In this document: positions 45,245 through 56,398 of the stretch, piece by piece
Position numbering within the stretch: the stretch's first letter is position 1
How the letters are laid out: each line of letters begins with the position of its first letter
DNA from: Riptortus pedestris
Taxonomy: Eukaryota; Arthropoda; Insecta; Hemiptera; Alydidae
NCBI GenBank assembly: GCA_019009955.1
Contig: CM032232.1
Coordinates: 73,031,001-73,095,000, forward strand
DNA: 64,000 nucleotides
Direction of reading: 5' to 3'
Made by a program: the position numbers and the translations under genes
Notes under the pieces: generated by a model
Seen by the model: only the letters and a program-made list of their open reading frames with translations
Told to the model about the DNA's origin: nothing
Databases searched by the model: none

Positions 45245-46048
45245 ATATATTTGTCTGTTATCTCTCTAGAGGTCGAAATTTTTGTTTAATATTAACCAAA
45301 CTTCATATTTAAGCTATTTATGTAAAAAGAATGATAAAGTTTGTTAACGGCTGAAATCGGACCAGTGGGAGGGGGGGTTTAGAGGGGAGGATTTTTGAAA
45401 ATCCGAAATATCTCCGTTACTATACGTCGGATCGAAAAATTATACAGAATCAATCTTATTACAAATTAAATTTACTATAAACATTGTTATATACATTTAT
45501 TCTCTATCTTGAATATTAACCGAGATATTTGCATTTTTCAGTTTTCACCAAACCGCCACTTCTACTCATGTTACGTAAACAATACTCTGATACATAATAA
45601 ATCACATTATTGGAAGTTTAAATACCAAAAATTGTATTCAAGAGACCTTTAATATACGAGATACATGCAAATATGCACTGGTGACCCCCCCCCCATCTTA
45701 AAGTTTTGGACTACTAAAATTTTATTGATTGAGATAACAATTATTCTGACTCATTATTAATTACAGTACTAGATATAGTAAATAGTTCTCAATAAAATTA
45801 ATGTGTTATATTCTGATATATTTCAGTAATTGTTTTTCTTTCCGGTGTGAGGCGGGACCCGTTTGTTTACAATTTCTAACCTAGCGCTTCCTGTCGGCAG
45901 GCTATTGAAATTGGATGAAACATTTCTTATTTCCGTTTGTATTTATTCACGGTGTTGTGTTAGCAGTATGTATATTTATCTATTACTAAACTTCACGAGG
46001 GAAATCTGCTTAGTTTACGCAGCCCCTGCGTGACGGACTTTTTTTATT
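45041..46048 (+). mobile_element. Near-complete HINE-like element, long subfamily III
   Basis: Starts TTTTAGCAGATTTCCCTTAA at about 45042. It has the standard 5' block, a long (TA)n at 45170-45243, an intact core (GGGGGGGTTTAGAGGGGAGG) and the long 3' half. The 3' end is complete: CACGAGGGAAATCTGCTTAG, hairpin ACGCAGCCCCTGCGT, GACGGACTTTTTTT. At about 1,005 bp it is the best reference copy of the long form. Confidence 0.95.
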
Positions 46049-47064
46049 TCTAATTTTTTCCTACCGACTTGTTTCAAAGATAATTTTGACGGCTACAACT
46101 TTTATGTCACAGTATTTTTGAATAAAACTTGCCAGTTCTATAATAAATGCTTTTTTTTTTTTCATTTTACGACTAAAGAATGCGTCAAATCGAAAAATTC
46201 ACAGATATAAATTGGTTTTAGAATTTGATTTTCTACAAAAACCTGTCATAAGAAGAATGGCATTCCATTGGAAATTCCAAAGTTGTGGTCGCTGGAAATG
46301 TACTGGAGAAGGTTTCGAGGTTGAATATGGACTGAAAGGATTCTTCAGGGGTCACAATTATGGCACGAGGACTTGGGACATCCTGTATATTGTATGTGTT
46401 TATATAAAGAAGATGTAATTGTTAAAACTTTTATTGTTATTGTGTGCTACCTTAAATTAATCCTATTATTAGAATATTTTGTAATAGTAGAAATTTTTTT
46501 GTTGAATGCTCGTTTTTTCTTAGATATTAGGGAAGAGGAAGTATTATAATATAGTATTAAGAAATGAATTTTTTTATTGAGAAAAGTAATGTAATTAGTT
46601 GAGTGAACCATAGGTTGATGGAGTCAATGTTTTTATTTATTTAGGAGAAAGGAGTACAAAAATCGTATTCGATTTTGGAGGGATTTTTCGTACTCAATTT
46701 TTAAGTGTTCCATCATAGAGGCGGACATCATTGCTTGAAATTAATGCAAATATTATTCTTGGTAACAGAAACTATTTATGTTTATTCAGATTAAGGTTTA
46801 AATAAATAGATTTTAAAGGTTTAAATTATGAGAAGATATATTTAGCAAGAGTTAGTTATAACATCATTGAGGAGGTATGTATGCCAATGCTGTCTTGATC
46901 GAGATAGCAGTGGACATAAAAACAGCATAGATACACATAAATAGTCAAGTAGCTACTCAAGTATTGATTGAATTGAAAGGTCCCTGCTTAATTCTAACCA
47001 ACAACTGAACCTCAGCTAGCAAAATGAACAAGAAAATTGTTACAACACAAAAAGTAGAGAAAAG
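46049..47064. other. Unassigned DNA with a small open frame and a short hairpin
   Basis: A plus-strand frame at 46212-46418 (FDFLQKPVIRRMAFHWKFQS, CGRWKCTGEGFEVEYGLKGF) has a protein-like composition but no recognised family and no ATG at its opening; it may be an exon. GAGTACAAAAATC and GATTTTTCGTACTC near 46650-46691 form a small hairpin. Confidence 0.35.
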
Positions 47065-47650
47065 TTAGTTGATTTCCTTTAAAGGAAATCACCTTTTGGG
47101 GTTGTACTAATGCCCATCGAGCTTACCCAGGAGATGACGAAAATGAGGTCTGTTCAAATCTATATATATATTTGACTGTTGTTATCAATCCAGGACCAGG
47201 GGTGGGGTTAATGGGGGCAGGGAGATTCGATGATTTAATTAATACATCTCTCTTATTATGAGGGGTATCGAAAAATGTTATAGAACTAATGTTGTTGAAT
47301 TATTATTCCTCAACAGCTGTTTGTCCGCAAACATTTTTTGGTAGCTCAAACTCTTAGTGGTAAATTAAATTCTTAGTTCCACCCTGACTAGGAAAGGGGG
47401 GTAACCTGTAGGTAACCCGTCCTAATCAGCCTTAGTAGCAAAAAGTGGACGAAAATAAATAATAATAGTAACAATCACACATTAGGGGAGTTATTACAAC
47501 TTTCTCGTTTTCAGTCTTTGGTATACCCCCACTTCTACTCATCTGATATCTATTTCGATATAGAAAACATATGGTGAGATGATATCCGTAGTGTGGGGAT
47601 ACCAGCACGTGAGAAATTTGTTTAGTTTACTGCATGACGGACTTTTTTAA
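47065..47650 (+). mobile_element. Decayed HINE-like element containing a SINE fragment
   Basis: 5' palindrome TTTCCTTTAAAGGAAA, CCCAGGAGATGACGAAAATG, short (TA)n, core GGGGGCAGGGAGATTCG. A SINE fragment at 47355-47470 is inserted after it. The 3' end is GTGAGAAATTTGTTTAGTTT, GCATGACGGACTTTTTT, with the hairpin shortened. Confidence 0.8.
47355..47470 (+). mobile_element. tRNA-derived SINE, 5' truncated
   Basis: TTCCACCCTGACTAGGAAAG, AACCTGTAGGTAACCCGTCC, AAAAAGTGGACG and tail AAAATAAATAATAATAG match the 3' half of the full SINE. Confidence 0.85.
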
Positions 47651-47654
47651 GAAC

Positions 47655-48080
47655 TTATTACATATGATTATTGTTTTAAACTTGTTAACATATGATTATT
47701 GTTTTTCTTTTGTTAACATATGATTATTATTTTTCTTTTGTTAACATATGGTTTTTGAGGTTATATTTATTATTAAGTTACACTACAAGTTGTTTTCTGT
47801 TGTTTACATTTTGAATTAAAAAGGAATATTCATGTTATTAGTATGTGTACTTATTTATGAAAGTAATAATGGCGACGAGGAGGTGTAAATAGACGAGGAG
47901 GTGTTACATATGATTATTGTTTTAAACTTGTTAACATATGATTATTGTTTTTCTTTTGTTAACATATGGTTTTTGAGGTTATATTTATAATTAAGTTACA
48001 CTACAAGTTGTTTTCTGTTGTTTACATTTTGAATTAAAAAGGAATATTCATGTTATTAATATGTGCACTTATTTATGAAA
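47655..48080. repeat. Tandem duplication with internal TTAACATATGATTATTG repeats
   Basis: The block from TTACATATGATTATTG through ATATGTG.ACTTATTTATG occurs twice, offset by 246 bp (47661 and 47907). Within it TTTTGTTAACATATG recurs, with one more unit in the first copy. GACGAGGAGGTGT at the joint is itself duplicated (47873-47900). Confidence 0.9.
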
Positions 48081-49411
48081 TTAATAGTACTATTATACCT
48101 CTTTAATGCAGAAGTGCTCTAAGTAATATTTAAAACACAAAAAGGTTGAAACAAGATCTGCCCCATTATAAAAAATTGGATTGTATGTGGTAGTTGAACA
48201 TGATCATTAATGTTAGAATGGCTTTTGTTATCCAGGAAATAATCAAACAGATTTCAGTGGTATCTTAACTGGGCAGTTTGTTCTTCAGATTGAAGAATTG
48301 GTAACAGGAAACGCATCTACGAGGTGAGATCGTTTAAAATACGTTTTGACAAAACACATCTTTTTACACATACGTTGTAAACACATCATTTTCCCAGCAC
48401 TAAAGTAGAGCCTGTGAATGTCACTTACATGGAAATTTTATATCAATTAGTAATTAGTTGTTGTTCAAAAATACTTAGTTGATTATTTCATACTTAAATA
48501 TTTATATATTTCATAGGTCAAATTATGATCATTTTTTTATCTTTATCCCACGCTCCTAATGATTAGCTTCAATTTGTTCCGAAAATTGTTTTTCCCCAAT
48601 TTTAATACGGTGAATATTTCTCCCCCGCTGAAGCTAATTTTCGAAGGGAGATAAATTTTCATTAATCCCTACCAGGGTGTTATGAGATAAAAGATTTAAT
48701 TTAAAGATAATATTAGTTCTTTTTAACGGCATGCTTCATCACATGAAATACCAGCAAACACGCTTTACAGCTACCTCCACGGTTGTACAAAGCTCCTTTT
48801 AAGGGAAACTATTTGAGAATTATGTAAATGGTGGAATGTTTAAGTAGCTTAAGATCCAGCCAACTACGTAATATCAGAATAATTTCCATGTAAACTACCA
48901 CCAAAATAACTTAGCCCCAACTTCAACGGGAATAGAATGGAAATACTCTCGCTGGCCGTTAGAGGGAGCCACACATTATATTATACCTTTTTTTTCGAAT
49001 CTCTCAAAACGAATGACCTAAGTCACGTTAATAAATATTTCTGGACTATTCCTGGCTGGGTTAAAAAATGGAGTGCTGTAATTCATCACTCGAGCTTACT
49101 CTCACTCTTCTTCGTAACTATAATTTTGTGTTTTTAAAAATAAAGCGTGTTTGAAATAGTGGCCATTAAGAATAATGGTGTACAGAAGCTTTCAAGCGAT
49201 TCTAATATAGTGTTAACAGGTTTATTTCTGCATAATGTTAAAATTGGTTACACTTATTGATTATTGGATTGAATTGTTAATTTCAGAAATGTTTTACCGT
49301 TGGATCTGTATTGTGGTAGGTATTTACATTTAAATTTTTTGGAATGAAAGAAATATCCGAGGTTTTTTTTTTAACACGCCTTTTGTTAAAATATTTCGAG
49401 AACCAATTTTT
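48081..49411. other. No recognised feature
   Basis: About 1.3 kb of unassigned AT-rich DNA. Confidence 0.4.
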
Positions 49412-50328
49412 TTATTTAATATTACTCGTAAATACGGGGTCAAACATTATGGTAATACAATTTTCCTTAAATCACTTTTATTAACATGTTTCGTGTTCTT
49501 TACTCAACGCCTCATCAGGAGTATAATTTTTCCACCTAAAACCAAATTCACGGCGTAGAGAAACATCCTTTCTCCAAAGCGGTATCGTCTATGCTGATAC
49601 GAAGGCAATCTCGTACATGATGCTATCATAAATCGATACCTGGTTACAAACGATATTGATATTCTTAATCTTGACAGTTTTTAAAACCTCCTTCTCAAAT
49701 AAGTGCTTTAACCTTTTTAATATTTGATATGTAGTTAAGGTAGTTTGCAATATTGACGCTACTTCATCGGGTAATTAGGTTTAATATAAAGTTTGACTGC
49801 AAAGATATAGCAATATCGATTGAAAAGACGTATCGATTTGTGGTAGCATCTGTCATCACACCGAATCTTCTTAACAGTATAGACAAGCCCAGTCTAGAAA
49901 AAGTATGTCTCTCTAGAGCATGGGCTGACCAAAGTTTTAGGTGGAAAGATTATATATACTAATATACTCGTAGACTTCCACGGTCCTGGTCATTAATACT
50001 ATTAAGGTCTTCGGGTATTGACCGTGTCTTCATTTTGGTTGCCAACGTTTCTCTAGACATGCTTCTAGCTTCCTCAGGGCTATCTACTGCCCTGTAGTCT
50101 CAGAGTTAGCCCTGAGGAAGCTAGAAGCATGTCCAGCGAAACGTTGGCAACCAAAATGAAGACACGGTCAAGACCCGAAGACCTTAATAGTATTAATTAT
50201 ATATACTCTTGATGAGGCGTTGAAGTAAAGAACGCGAATCATGTAGATTTTAATAAAGTGCTTAAAGGCGAATTGTATTTATCTAAATTTTGACCCTGTG
50301 TCTACGAGTGATATTAGATTAGTGTTGT
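49412..50328. mobile_element. Large inverted-repeat element, family G
   Basis: Left arm about 49415-49545 (TATTACTCGTAAATAC, GTTCTTTACTCAACGCCTCA, TTCCACCTAAAAC). The right arm, complementary, runs in two parts: 49934-49950 and 50200-50325 (TGATGAGGCGTTGAAGTAAA, ACGAGTGATATTA). Each arm is about 125 bp. The right arm is split by a second foldback element. The left arm holds ATGTTTCGTGTTC followed by CTCATCAGGAG. No convincing ORF is in the loop. Confidence 0.8.
49961..50195. mobile_element. Foldback element, family H, with 12-bp target duplication
   Basis: Arms of about 90 bp at 49992-50081 and 50108-50198 are almost perfect complements (TTTGGTTGCCAACGTTTC, TAGCTTCCTCAGGGCT on the left; AGCCCTGAGGAAGCTAGAAG, AACGTTGGCAACCAAAATGA on the right). 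The loop is 26 nt. About 30 bp lie outside the left arm. ATTATATATACT occurs at 49949-49960 and 50196-50207 and is read as the target duplication. Confidence 0.85.
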
Positions 50329-50904
50329 TAGGTCATAGGTGGATCAATTGTTTTAGTATTTTATCTATTGTAAAATAATTCAGATTGCAAAAATTTAAAA
50401 AAAAAATGTTTAGTGAGAAAAAAGATATATTATTATACGTATTTTAATATAATTTTTTTTAATTCAAGCACTATAACAAAACCCGATAAAATATATGGTA
50501 GTATTTTGTACCACCCTGAGATGTTAGACAGCTGATGAAATCTAAGATGGCGGCGTGGCTGATCAGTTGATTTTAGTCTTCTTCATATGCTATAGTCGAT
50601 TTTCGGATGAAGTAAAGACAAAGTAATTACTCGATTATTTAGAATAGGAGATCTTTAGTCTTGCGTTGTATACATTTCCCCCCTCCTCCTCCACTAACTT
50701 TATTTAGAATAAAAATTTACACAAAATTGTGTATTGTGTTTCTTTTATGCTATGATTAAGTAGCTTTTATGTATCACTAGATCATTATGATAGGGGATAT
50801 AAGTTCTCTTTAAGGGATTTGAAAAAGTTCTAGCTGTTATCCTTTACTTACAACAGTCATAATATACAATACAAAGTCTGAGACTATATTGTTGTTTATT
50901 TCAG
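50329..50904. other. No recognised feature
   Basis: AT-rich. A pyrimidine-rich stretch ending TTTATTTCAG at 50895-50904 resembles a 3' splice site in front of the open frame that follows. Confidence 0.35.
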
Positions 50905-51232
50905 TTTGGAAGGAGTACATAGCATGCATAAGATGTGCAAGATACGGCATCTCCAAGTAGAGTTGGGCGCCATTATTACTTTAGAAACTATTCTTAAGTA
51001 TTCTCAAAATATTGTGCCACTAAAAGTTGTCCTTTTGCCTCTTAGCAGAAGTAATGCATGCATTGTATTATTCAGGGGCGGAAGGGAAGGCCGGGAGTGG
51101 CGAGACCCATTTCCCAAGTGCAAGCTGAGTACTAAAAGCACGGCCATAAGTGCAGCTCCATTTGGTTCAAAAGCACATAAAACACTACTCGACTGGATTA
51201 ATCTCCGAAGGCTCTTTACCTCCATGATGTAA
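50905..51232 (+). CDS. Unrecognised open frame, possible terminal exon
   Basis: A 108-codon plus-strand frame follows a splice-acceptor-like TTTATTTCAG and contains MHKMCKIRHLQVELGAIITL, SRSNACIVLFRGGREGREWR and SAAPFGSKAHKTLLDWINLR before a stop. The opposite strand is also open over 51004-51381 (PNGAALMAVLLVLSLHLGNG), so strand assignment is uncertain. The region is richer in GC than its surroundings. I recognise neither protein. It may be a host exon or an unlisted transposon fragment. Confidence 0.3.
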
Positions 51233-51368
51233 TGCATACCCTGAGTAGTGCGCCAATAAACATGTTTTATTACAGCTAAATAATACATTCCCCTGTAATT
51301 CCCTCGGCGAATGGCGAGAACAATGTTTAAACTTAAATATGAACGACCGGCTTCACATTGTTTCCAAA

Positions 51369-51409
51369 GTCTGCCACACAAGTGCTGTGTAAACTAATCA
51401 GATTTGCCG
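51369..51409 (-). mobile_element. HINE-like 3' terminus remnant
   Basis: AGTCTGCCACACAAGTGCTG followed by TAAACTAATCAGATTTGCC matches the minus-strand family 3' end with the hairpin mutated. Confidence 0.65.
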
Positions 51410-51817
51410 CAGCAGATGTCAAGTTCAATAGGACATCCTTCATTCAGGGCCCAAGTCCAAGAAGCAATACATAATCACAGAAAGCTATCACATCTTACCT
51501 TTAATTTTGTGTATCTTTGACAAAAACACTCTCCAAACATTACTATTATGTAATGCTTGTAATCTTTATCTGCTAGCCTCAATACTAGCAGATGACGGTT
51601 GAATATCATTAATATCAGAGAATTGTACTTTTAGTCCTCCGTTCAAAGTTATTTGTGTCTCGTCCATCTGAAAAACATAAAATACCAGATTTAAGATTGA
51701 TCTGCATGCTTTGTTCAGCTCAAGACTTATCTTCGATTTTCTTGTTCATTGGAGGAGTGAAAAGAGAATCAAGAGATGTATTTCTGAAATTGCCAATTTT
51801 ATTGAATTATATATTTT
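51410..51817. other. No recognised feature
   Basis: Unassigned AT-rich DNA. Confidence 0.4.
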
Positions 51818-52432
51818 ACTAGCGGGCCCTTCAGACGTTGTCCTGCATGATATTTCAAGCGATTAGGATATTAAATTTAATAATATTAAGTTTAAAACAA
51901 ATGCAACTTTTAATAACACACAAAAAAAAACAACTTTTGTTATGTGCACGTTTGCCTAAAAAGAAATAGAAAATGAAATATCGCGAGTTTTTTATACAGG
52001 CCTCCCTTATAACCCCCACTCACGTTCTAACCTAAAAAAATTAATATAGCTTATAATCATGGTAGAATTAATGCTAATTTACTTATAGAGTTTTGTTAAG
52101 GTTCAATCGTTATTGACCAATAAAATTGTTGGCTCTCATTATAATTTTTAAGCTTATTATTCGTTTATACTTTCTTATACGACAAAAGTTACTCAAAATA
52201 AACAACTTTTAACCTGTGCATATTTGCCGAAAAACCAATAGGAGACGAAATATCGCTATTTTCAATTTTAGGCCTTCCTTACAACCCCCTCTCCTGCTCC
52301 ATCTGCCGGGTTAATTTATGAATCCAAACCATCCAGGGCGTCAATAATGGCATACAATAAAATCATTTAAATCGGTTCAGCCATTTAGGAGGAGTTCAGC
52401 GACATACACACGTACAGTAGAATTATATATAT
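51818..52432 (+). mobile_element. Interspersed element related to family D
   Basis: Starts ACTAGCGGGCCCTTCAGACG and has about two diverged internal units (ACAACTTTTGTTATGTGCAC; ATAAACAACTTTTAACCTGT) with TATAACCCCCACTC. It ends ATCGGTTCAGCCATTTAGGA, CAGCGACATACACACGTACA and AATTATATATATC. Head and tail resemble, but are not identical to, the two family D elements at 41.6-44.5 kb. Confidence 0.8.
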
Positions 52433-53263
52433 CAAGACTATAATTTAATTTTTTTGTTACTGATGTAAATGTACGTGTAGTCAAACAAACTTATATGTGT
52501 ATTATACGTTAAAACGTCTTATATTCGCCACGTTTCATTTTAATTTTGAATGCATTACACATCGTTATATTTTGAAAAATGTCATTTCAACATAATGAGC
52601 TTCCTAGAGCCTGAGTTTTTGAAAAAGAAACTCTGAACCAGAATATAATTTCTAAGTGAAAGAGATTTTAAATAGGTCCCCTTCACCCTTGGAGTGCCAT
52701 ATATCCTTGCTGTCTAAGTGGGGCAGAATGCTTAGCAATGCAAAGGTAGATGCTGTGACGAAGCAGATAGGATGGCTTTGGTAGGTTGCCAGGGTTTACC
52801 CAGGGGGTGACTTTAGTCCCTACAATGCTCCACATTTACCTCAGCCAAGGATGTACCCCTGTCCGCCCTGAATTACTAGCCTTCCTGCTTTTAGCCCCAC
52901 TATTTTCTTCCCTTAATTACGAGTCTCTCCCTTTAACCCTTAAATTAGCTAATACATTTTAAATGTCACTCCCTTTAGGGGTTGCCTTTGTGAAATTCAG
53001 AGAAAGACAAACTTTTAATCAAGTGCACCTTCTTCAACAAATTTGGTTAAAAACTATAAAGTTAATATAAATACGGGCTTGGGCATTAGGTATTGAAGAA
53101 GACTTTGTACATTTAATATTTAGAAAAAGAAGAAAAAAAACATATTCGATAATCCATTAAATTTTATTGATTTTTCTACTTCATTCATACATTATACGTA
53201 CTCTACTAATCATACATTATACGTACTTTACTAACGCTAATTGAGATGCCCATCCCAACTTAG

Positions 53264-53264
<1 letters not shown>
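52433..53264. other. Unassigned; GC-richer stretch at 52670-52950
   Basis: A GC-richer stretch (CAGGGTTTACCCAGGGGGTG, ATGTACCCCTGTCCGCCCTG) has no clear frame. A 24-bp direct repeat around CATACATTATACGTACT lies at 53186-53233. Confidence 0.4.
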
Positions 53265-53266
<2 letters not shown>

Positions 53267-53355
<89 letters not shown>

Positions 53356-53359
53356 TGTA
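53267..53359. repeat. (TA)n-(TG)n microsatellite
   Basis: TA repeat to about 53318, then TG repeat with terminal GCGCG. Confidence 0.95.
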
Positions 53360-53879
53360 CTTTATTTGTTTTTGCAGGATTTCCGTTTAGAGAATGAGTT
53401 AAACTTATATAATACTTACTAGTTACAAGGTTATTTTGAACTCAAAAAATTAATAGGAAATTTTCCTTAAAATCTAAAAGTTCTAAGTTGATTCAGAGGA
53501 TGGTTTTTAAGGTTTTAAAATTTAGTTTTTTTTTTTTTAAATTAACTTTAATTTTTTATTTTCAGATTCTGTTAAAAATATTTGTAAAACCGAAATTGAA
53601 TATAAAAACAAATACTTATTAAAGAGAATTTAATTCCCTTCAAAATGACAGTCAGAAAATATCCAATCGCAATAGTTTATCTTCTGCAGCCGAATTTATG
53701 TAATAGAACATATATACATTAAAAAGCCCCATAATCCATTATTCTCCAATACTATTAGGAATAAGAACATGCATCATTTGGACAATATTATTCCTTTTGA
53801 AGAGTAGAAACACCTGTAGACCTTTGTCTATTTACTTACCTTACTACTTGCCTTATTACTTATTGAAATAATTTATGGT
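53360..53879. other. No recognised feature
   Basis: AT-rich DNA upstream of the LINE fragment. Confidence 0.4.
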
Positions 53880-54645
53880 ATAACACGGACAGTCAACTTA
53901 GAGAAATCAAATCAAACACGCTCAACTGGACTTCAAGTAATAGACACTCCAGAAGAGAAGAAATTGTAATTACACGCCTACGCACAGGACACACTAGACT
54001 AACACATTCGTATCTAAGGAGCAGGGAAGATGAACCTATATGTCGCTACTGCAACAGAACGCTGACTGTAAAACACATACTGACTGACTGCACACAAGTG
54101 AAAACGTACCCATGGCCCAGAAATGTATGCGAACTACTGGCCGACTGTGGCCAATTTATAGATGATGTTTTTAAGTATTTAAGAAATAATGGATTATTTG
54201 ATGAAATATAAAAGCTATTATCTACAATTATGAAAGTCATATATAGCAAGCACTGTGGAATTGCCTTCTTCCAGTTTAACTGTTTATAGTTTTTTTAGTT
54301 AGTTTTTTTTTGTTTGTTTTATTTTTATTTTGTTTCTTTCCTCATGTTGTAAATATAGTACCAATTTATATTTAGTTCTGTCCATTCAATTTATTTTATA
54401 CATTTGTAAAAGTTAGCTGTGTAAAAATTTTAATATTTATTTAATTTTGTGAAATTATATTTTAGCATGTTAAAATATGAATCGCCATTGTAGCGGCATG
54501 GCTCTATTTATTTTGTACATTTGTAACATTTAGCTTTGTAAAAATTTTAATATTTATCTAATTTTGTAAAATTATATTCAAACATGTCAAAAGATGAATC
54601 GCCATTGTAGCGGCATCTCAAATAAATAATAATAATAATAATATC
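53880..54645 (+). pseudogene. jockey/I-type LINE, ORF2 C-terminus and complete 3' UTR
   Basis: The plus strand reads WTSSNRHSRREEIVITRLRT, GHTRLTHSYLRSREDEPICR, YCNRTLTVKHILTDCTQVKT, then CGQFIDDVFKYLRNNGLFDE and a stop at about 54210. The CxxC-TVKHILTDC motif is the conserved finger after RNase H in jockey/I LINEs. The 3' UTR has a T-rich tract and a direct repeat of about 117 bp, each unit ending GAATCGCCATTGTAGCGGCA. It finishes with ATCTCAAATAAATAATAATA, an (AAT)n tail at about 54645. The frame is intact here, but the element is 5' truncated. Confidence 0.9.
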
Positions 54646-54960
54646 TACTTACCAAACACCCTGTATATGTAGAAGTATTAAGGTATGGCGATTGAGTGTT
54701 TGAAGGTGTGTGTTGGTTTATTAATAGTGTTACGTTTTGTAAATTACCAAAATCAGTAATAAACGTTTTTAATAAGAGTTCTTTTGGATTGCAAAATTAA
54801 ATTCTCGCAAGTTTCACAGTTTTTATCACTGCAAAATTTATTTCACAATGCACAATAAACTTGGTGATTATTCTTAATTACTACTCACAGTATACACTGA
54901 TAGCGTTACTGTTCTTCAATGAGTCACAGTCCAATAATTCACTGAAATTCACAGAAAGAC

Positions 54961-55085
54961 GGCACTGCACTGTCCTTTGCTTCGCGGCACTGCACTGTCT
55001 TCTACTTCGCGGCACTGCACTGTCTTCTACTTCGCGGCACTGCACTGTCCTTTACTTTGCGGCACTGCACTGTCTTATGCACGGC
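54961..55085. repeat. 25-bp tandem repeat, five units
   Basis: GGCACTGCACTGTC begins at 54961, 54986, 55011, 55036 and 55061, exactly 25 bp apart. The unit ends in variants of TTTGCTTCGC. Related GGCACTAAACTG and GGCACAACACTG follow. Confidence 0.95.
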
Positions 55086-55189
55086 ACTAAACTGTTACTT
55101 ACAGTCACGGCACAACACTGTTCTTCTTATAAAAACACTTTACCGCACTGTAGCTCTGATGTGAACATCAAGACAGGTGAGAATAAAAC

Positions 55190-55222
55190 TGACTGCTCAC
55201 GGCTGGCCCGAGCTCCTTTATA
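55190..55222 (-). promoter_or_regulatory. TATA box plus initiator-like core promoter
   Basis: The minus strand has TATAAAGGAGC and, 32 nt downstream from the first T, the A of TCAGTT, which matches the arthropod initiator TCAGTY at the usual spacing. There is no direct evidence of transcription. Confidence 0.45.
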
Positions 55223-55395
55223 GGTTGTCGGCATACATCAAAGGGGAATTGTCTAGTTCATTCGACGTCTGGCTGGAAGGTACTGGTCAGACCTAGAACA
55301 TTCTTTCGGTCTCTTTGATCTACGTCACACTTTCCAAATACGCGACTCTCTCTCTCTCTGAAGGATTATTCATCTATTTAATTTTCGCAACAATA

Positions 55396-55825
55396 GAAAT
55401 AAATAAGGCAGTCGTGAGTCAAACAGGACTACTTGGAGAAATCAGATATTGTACACTTGTGACTCATCATATGTTTTATTATATATAAATATGGACATAT
55501 TAATATAAAGAATAATAAATACATTTATTTTCAATATATTAAATATTTTCATCCTGAAATATATATTTTCCTAGACTAGAGTTCTTCTAAACGTATCCTA
55601 AAACAACTGATTAGCAGCATTTTTCTGAATCCAAGAATTTCTGAATTGTAACCTCTGCCAAATATTTTATTGCCTGAACTGCACTCCATTTACTTTCATA
55701 TAATAATTTCATATAATATTTTTAAATTTATTTATTATTTTTACGGTTTAAATTTGTAAATCATTTTTGATGAACAAATGAATCTGTGGAAGCTAGAAGC
55801 TTTGAGATAGGTTAATTTATTAAAA
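55396..55825. other. No recognised feature
   Basis: AT-rich DNA. Confidence 0.4.
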
Positions 55826-56397
55826 AGTCCGTCACGCAGGGGCTGCGTAAACTAAGCAGATTTCCCACGTGAAGTTATACAATAGAGAAATCTGCCTAAT
55901 AACAACAGTAGTAGTAAGGAATCTCTAAACCCATTCACGAGGGACGAATAGTTACGGAAACGGCCACAATAGCTCTCGGCGGATAGTCCCGAACATAACC
56001 GACTCCTGCCGACCACACACACAATACAAATGCAAATATCTCGGTTAATATTCAAGATAGAGAATAAATGTATAGAACAATATTTATAGTAAATTTAATT
56101 TACAATAAGATTGATTCCATACAATTTGTCGATCCGACGCATAATAACAGAGATATGTCGAATATTCAAATATTTCCGCCTCTAAACCCCCCCTCTCACT
56201 GGTCTGATTTCAGCCATTAACGAACTTGATCTTTCTTTTTACATAAACCGCTTAAATATGAAGTTTGGTAACGATCAAACAAAAATTGCGAACACTAGAG
56301 CGTTAACAGACAAATGGACATTTGAGGAAATTGTTCAAAACTCGCGTCATGAGTACGACCTCAATAGCTGATTTCCATTACGGGAAATCTGCTAATA
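55826..56397 (-). mobile_element. HINE-like element lacking the microsatellite, subfamily I
   Basis: Plus-strand start AAAAAGTCCGTCACGCAGGG with intact hairpin, GCAGATTTCCCACGTGAAG, subfamily I middle (GGAAACGGCCACAATAGCTC) and core. GCGTTAACAGACAAAT joins directly to GGACATTTGAGG, so the (TA)n and the GGTCCGTTCAAAA block are deleted. Ends TTTCCATTACGGGAAATCTG at about 56393. Confidence 0.93.
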
Positions 56398-56398
56398 A

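Larger units (their letters stand above)
54690..55395 (-). mobile_element. Possible solo LTR or promoter unit with 25-bp repeats
   Basis: Minus-strand features in order: GC-rich upstream part, TATAAA at 55222-55217, an initiator-like TCAGTT with its A at 55190 (32 nt from the first T of TATAAA), then a repeat-rich transcribed-like region, and AATAAA-like signals further down. TG..CA ends can be drawn (CGCAACA near 55395, TGTGTTGG near 54708), but no target duplication is evident. It could be an LTR or a short promoter-containing region. Confidence 0.4.
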
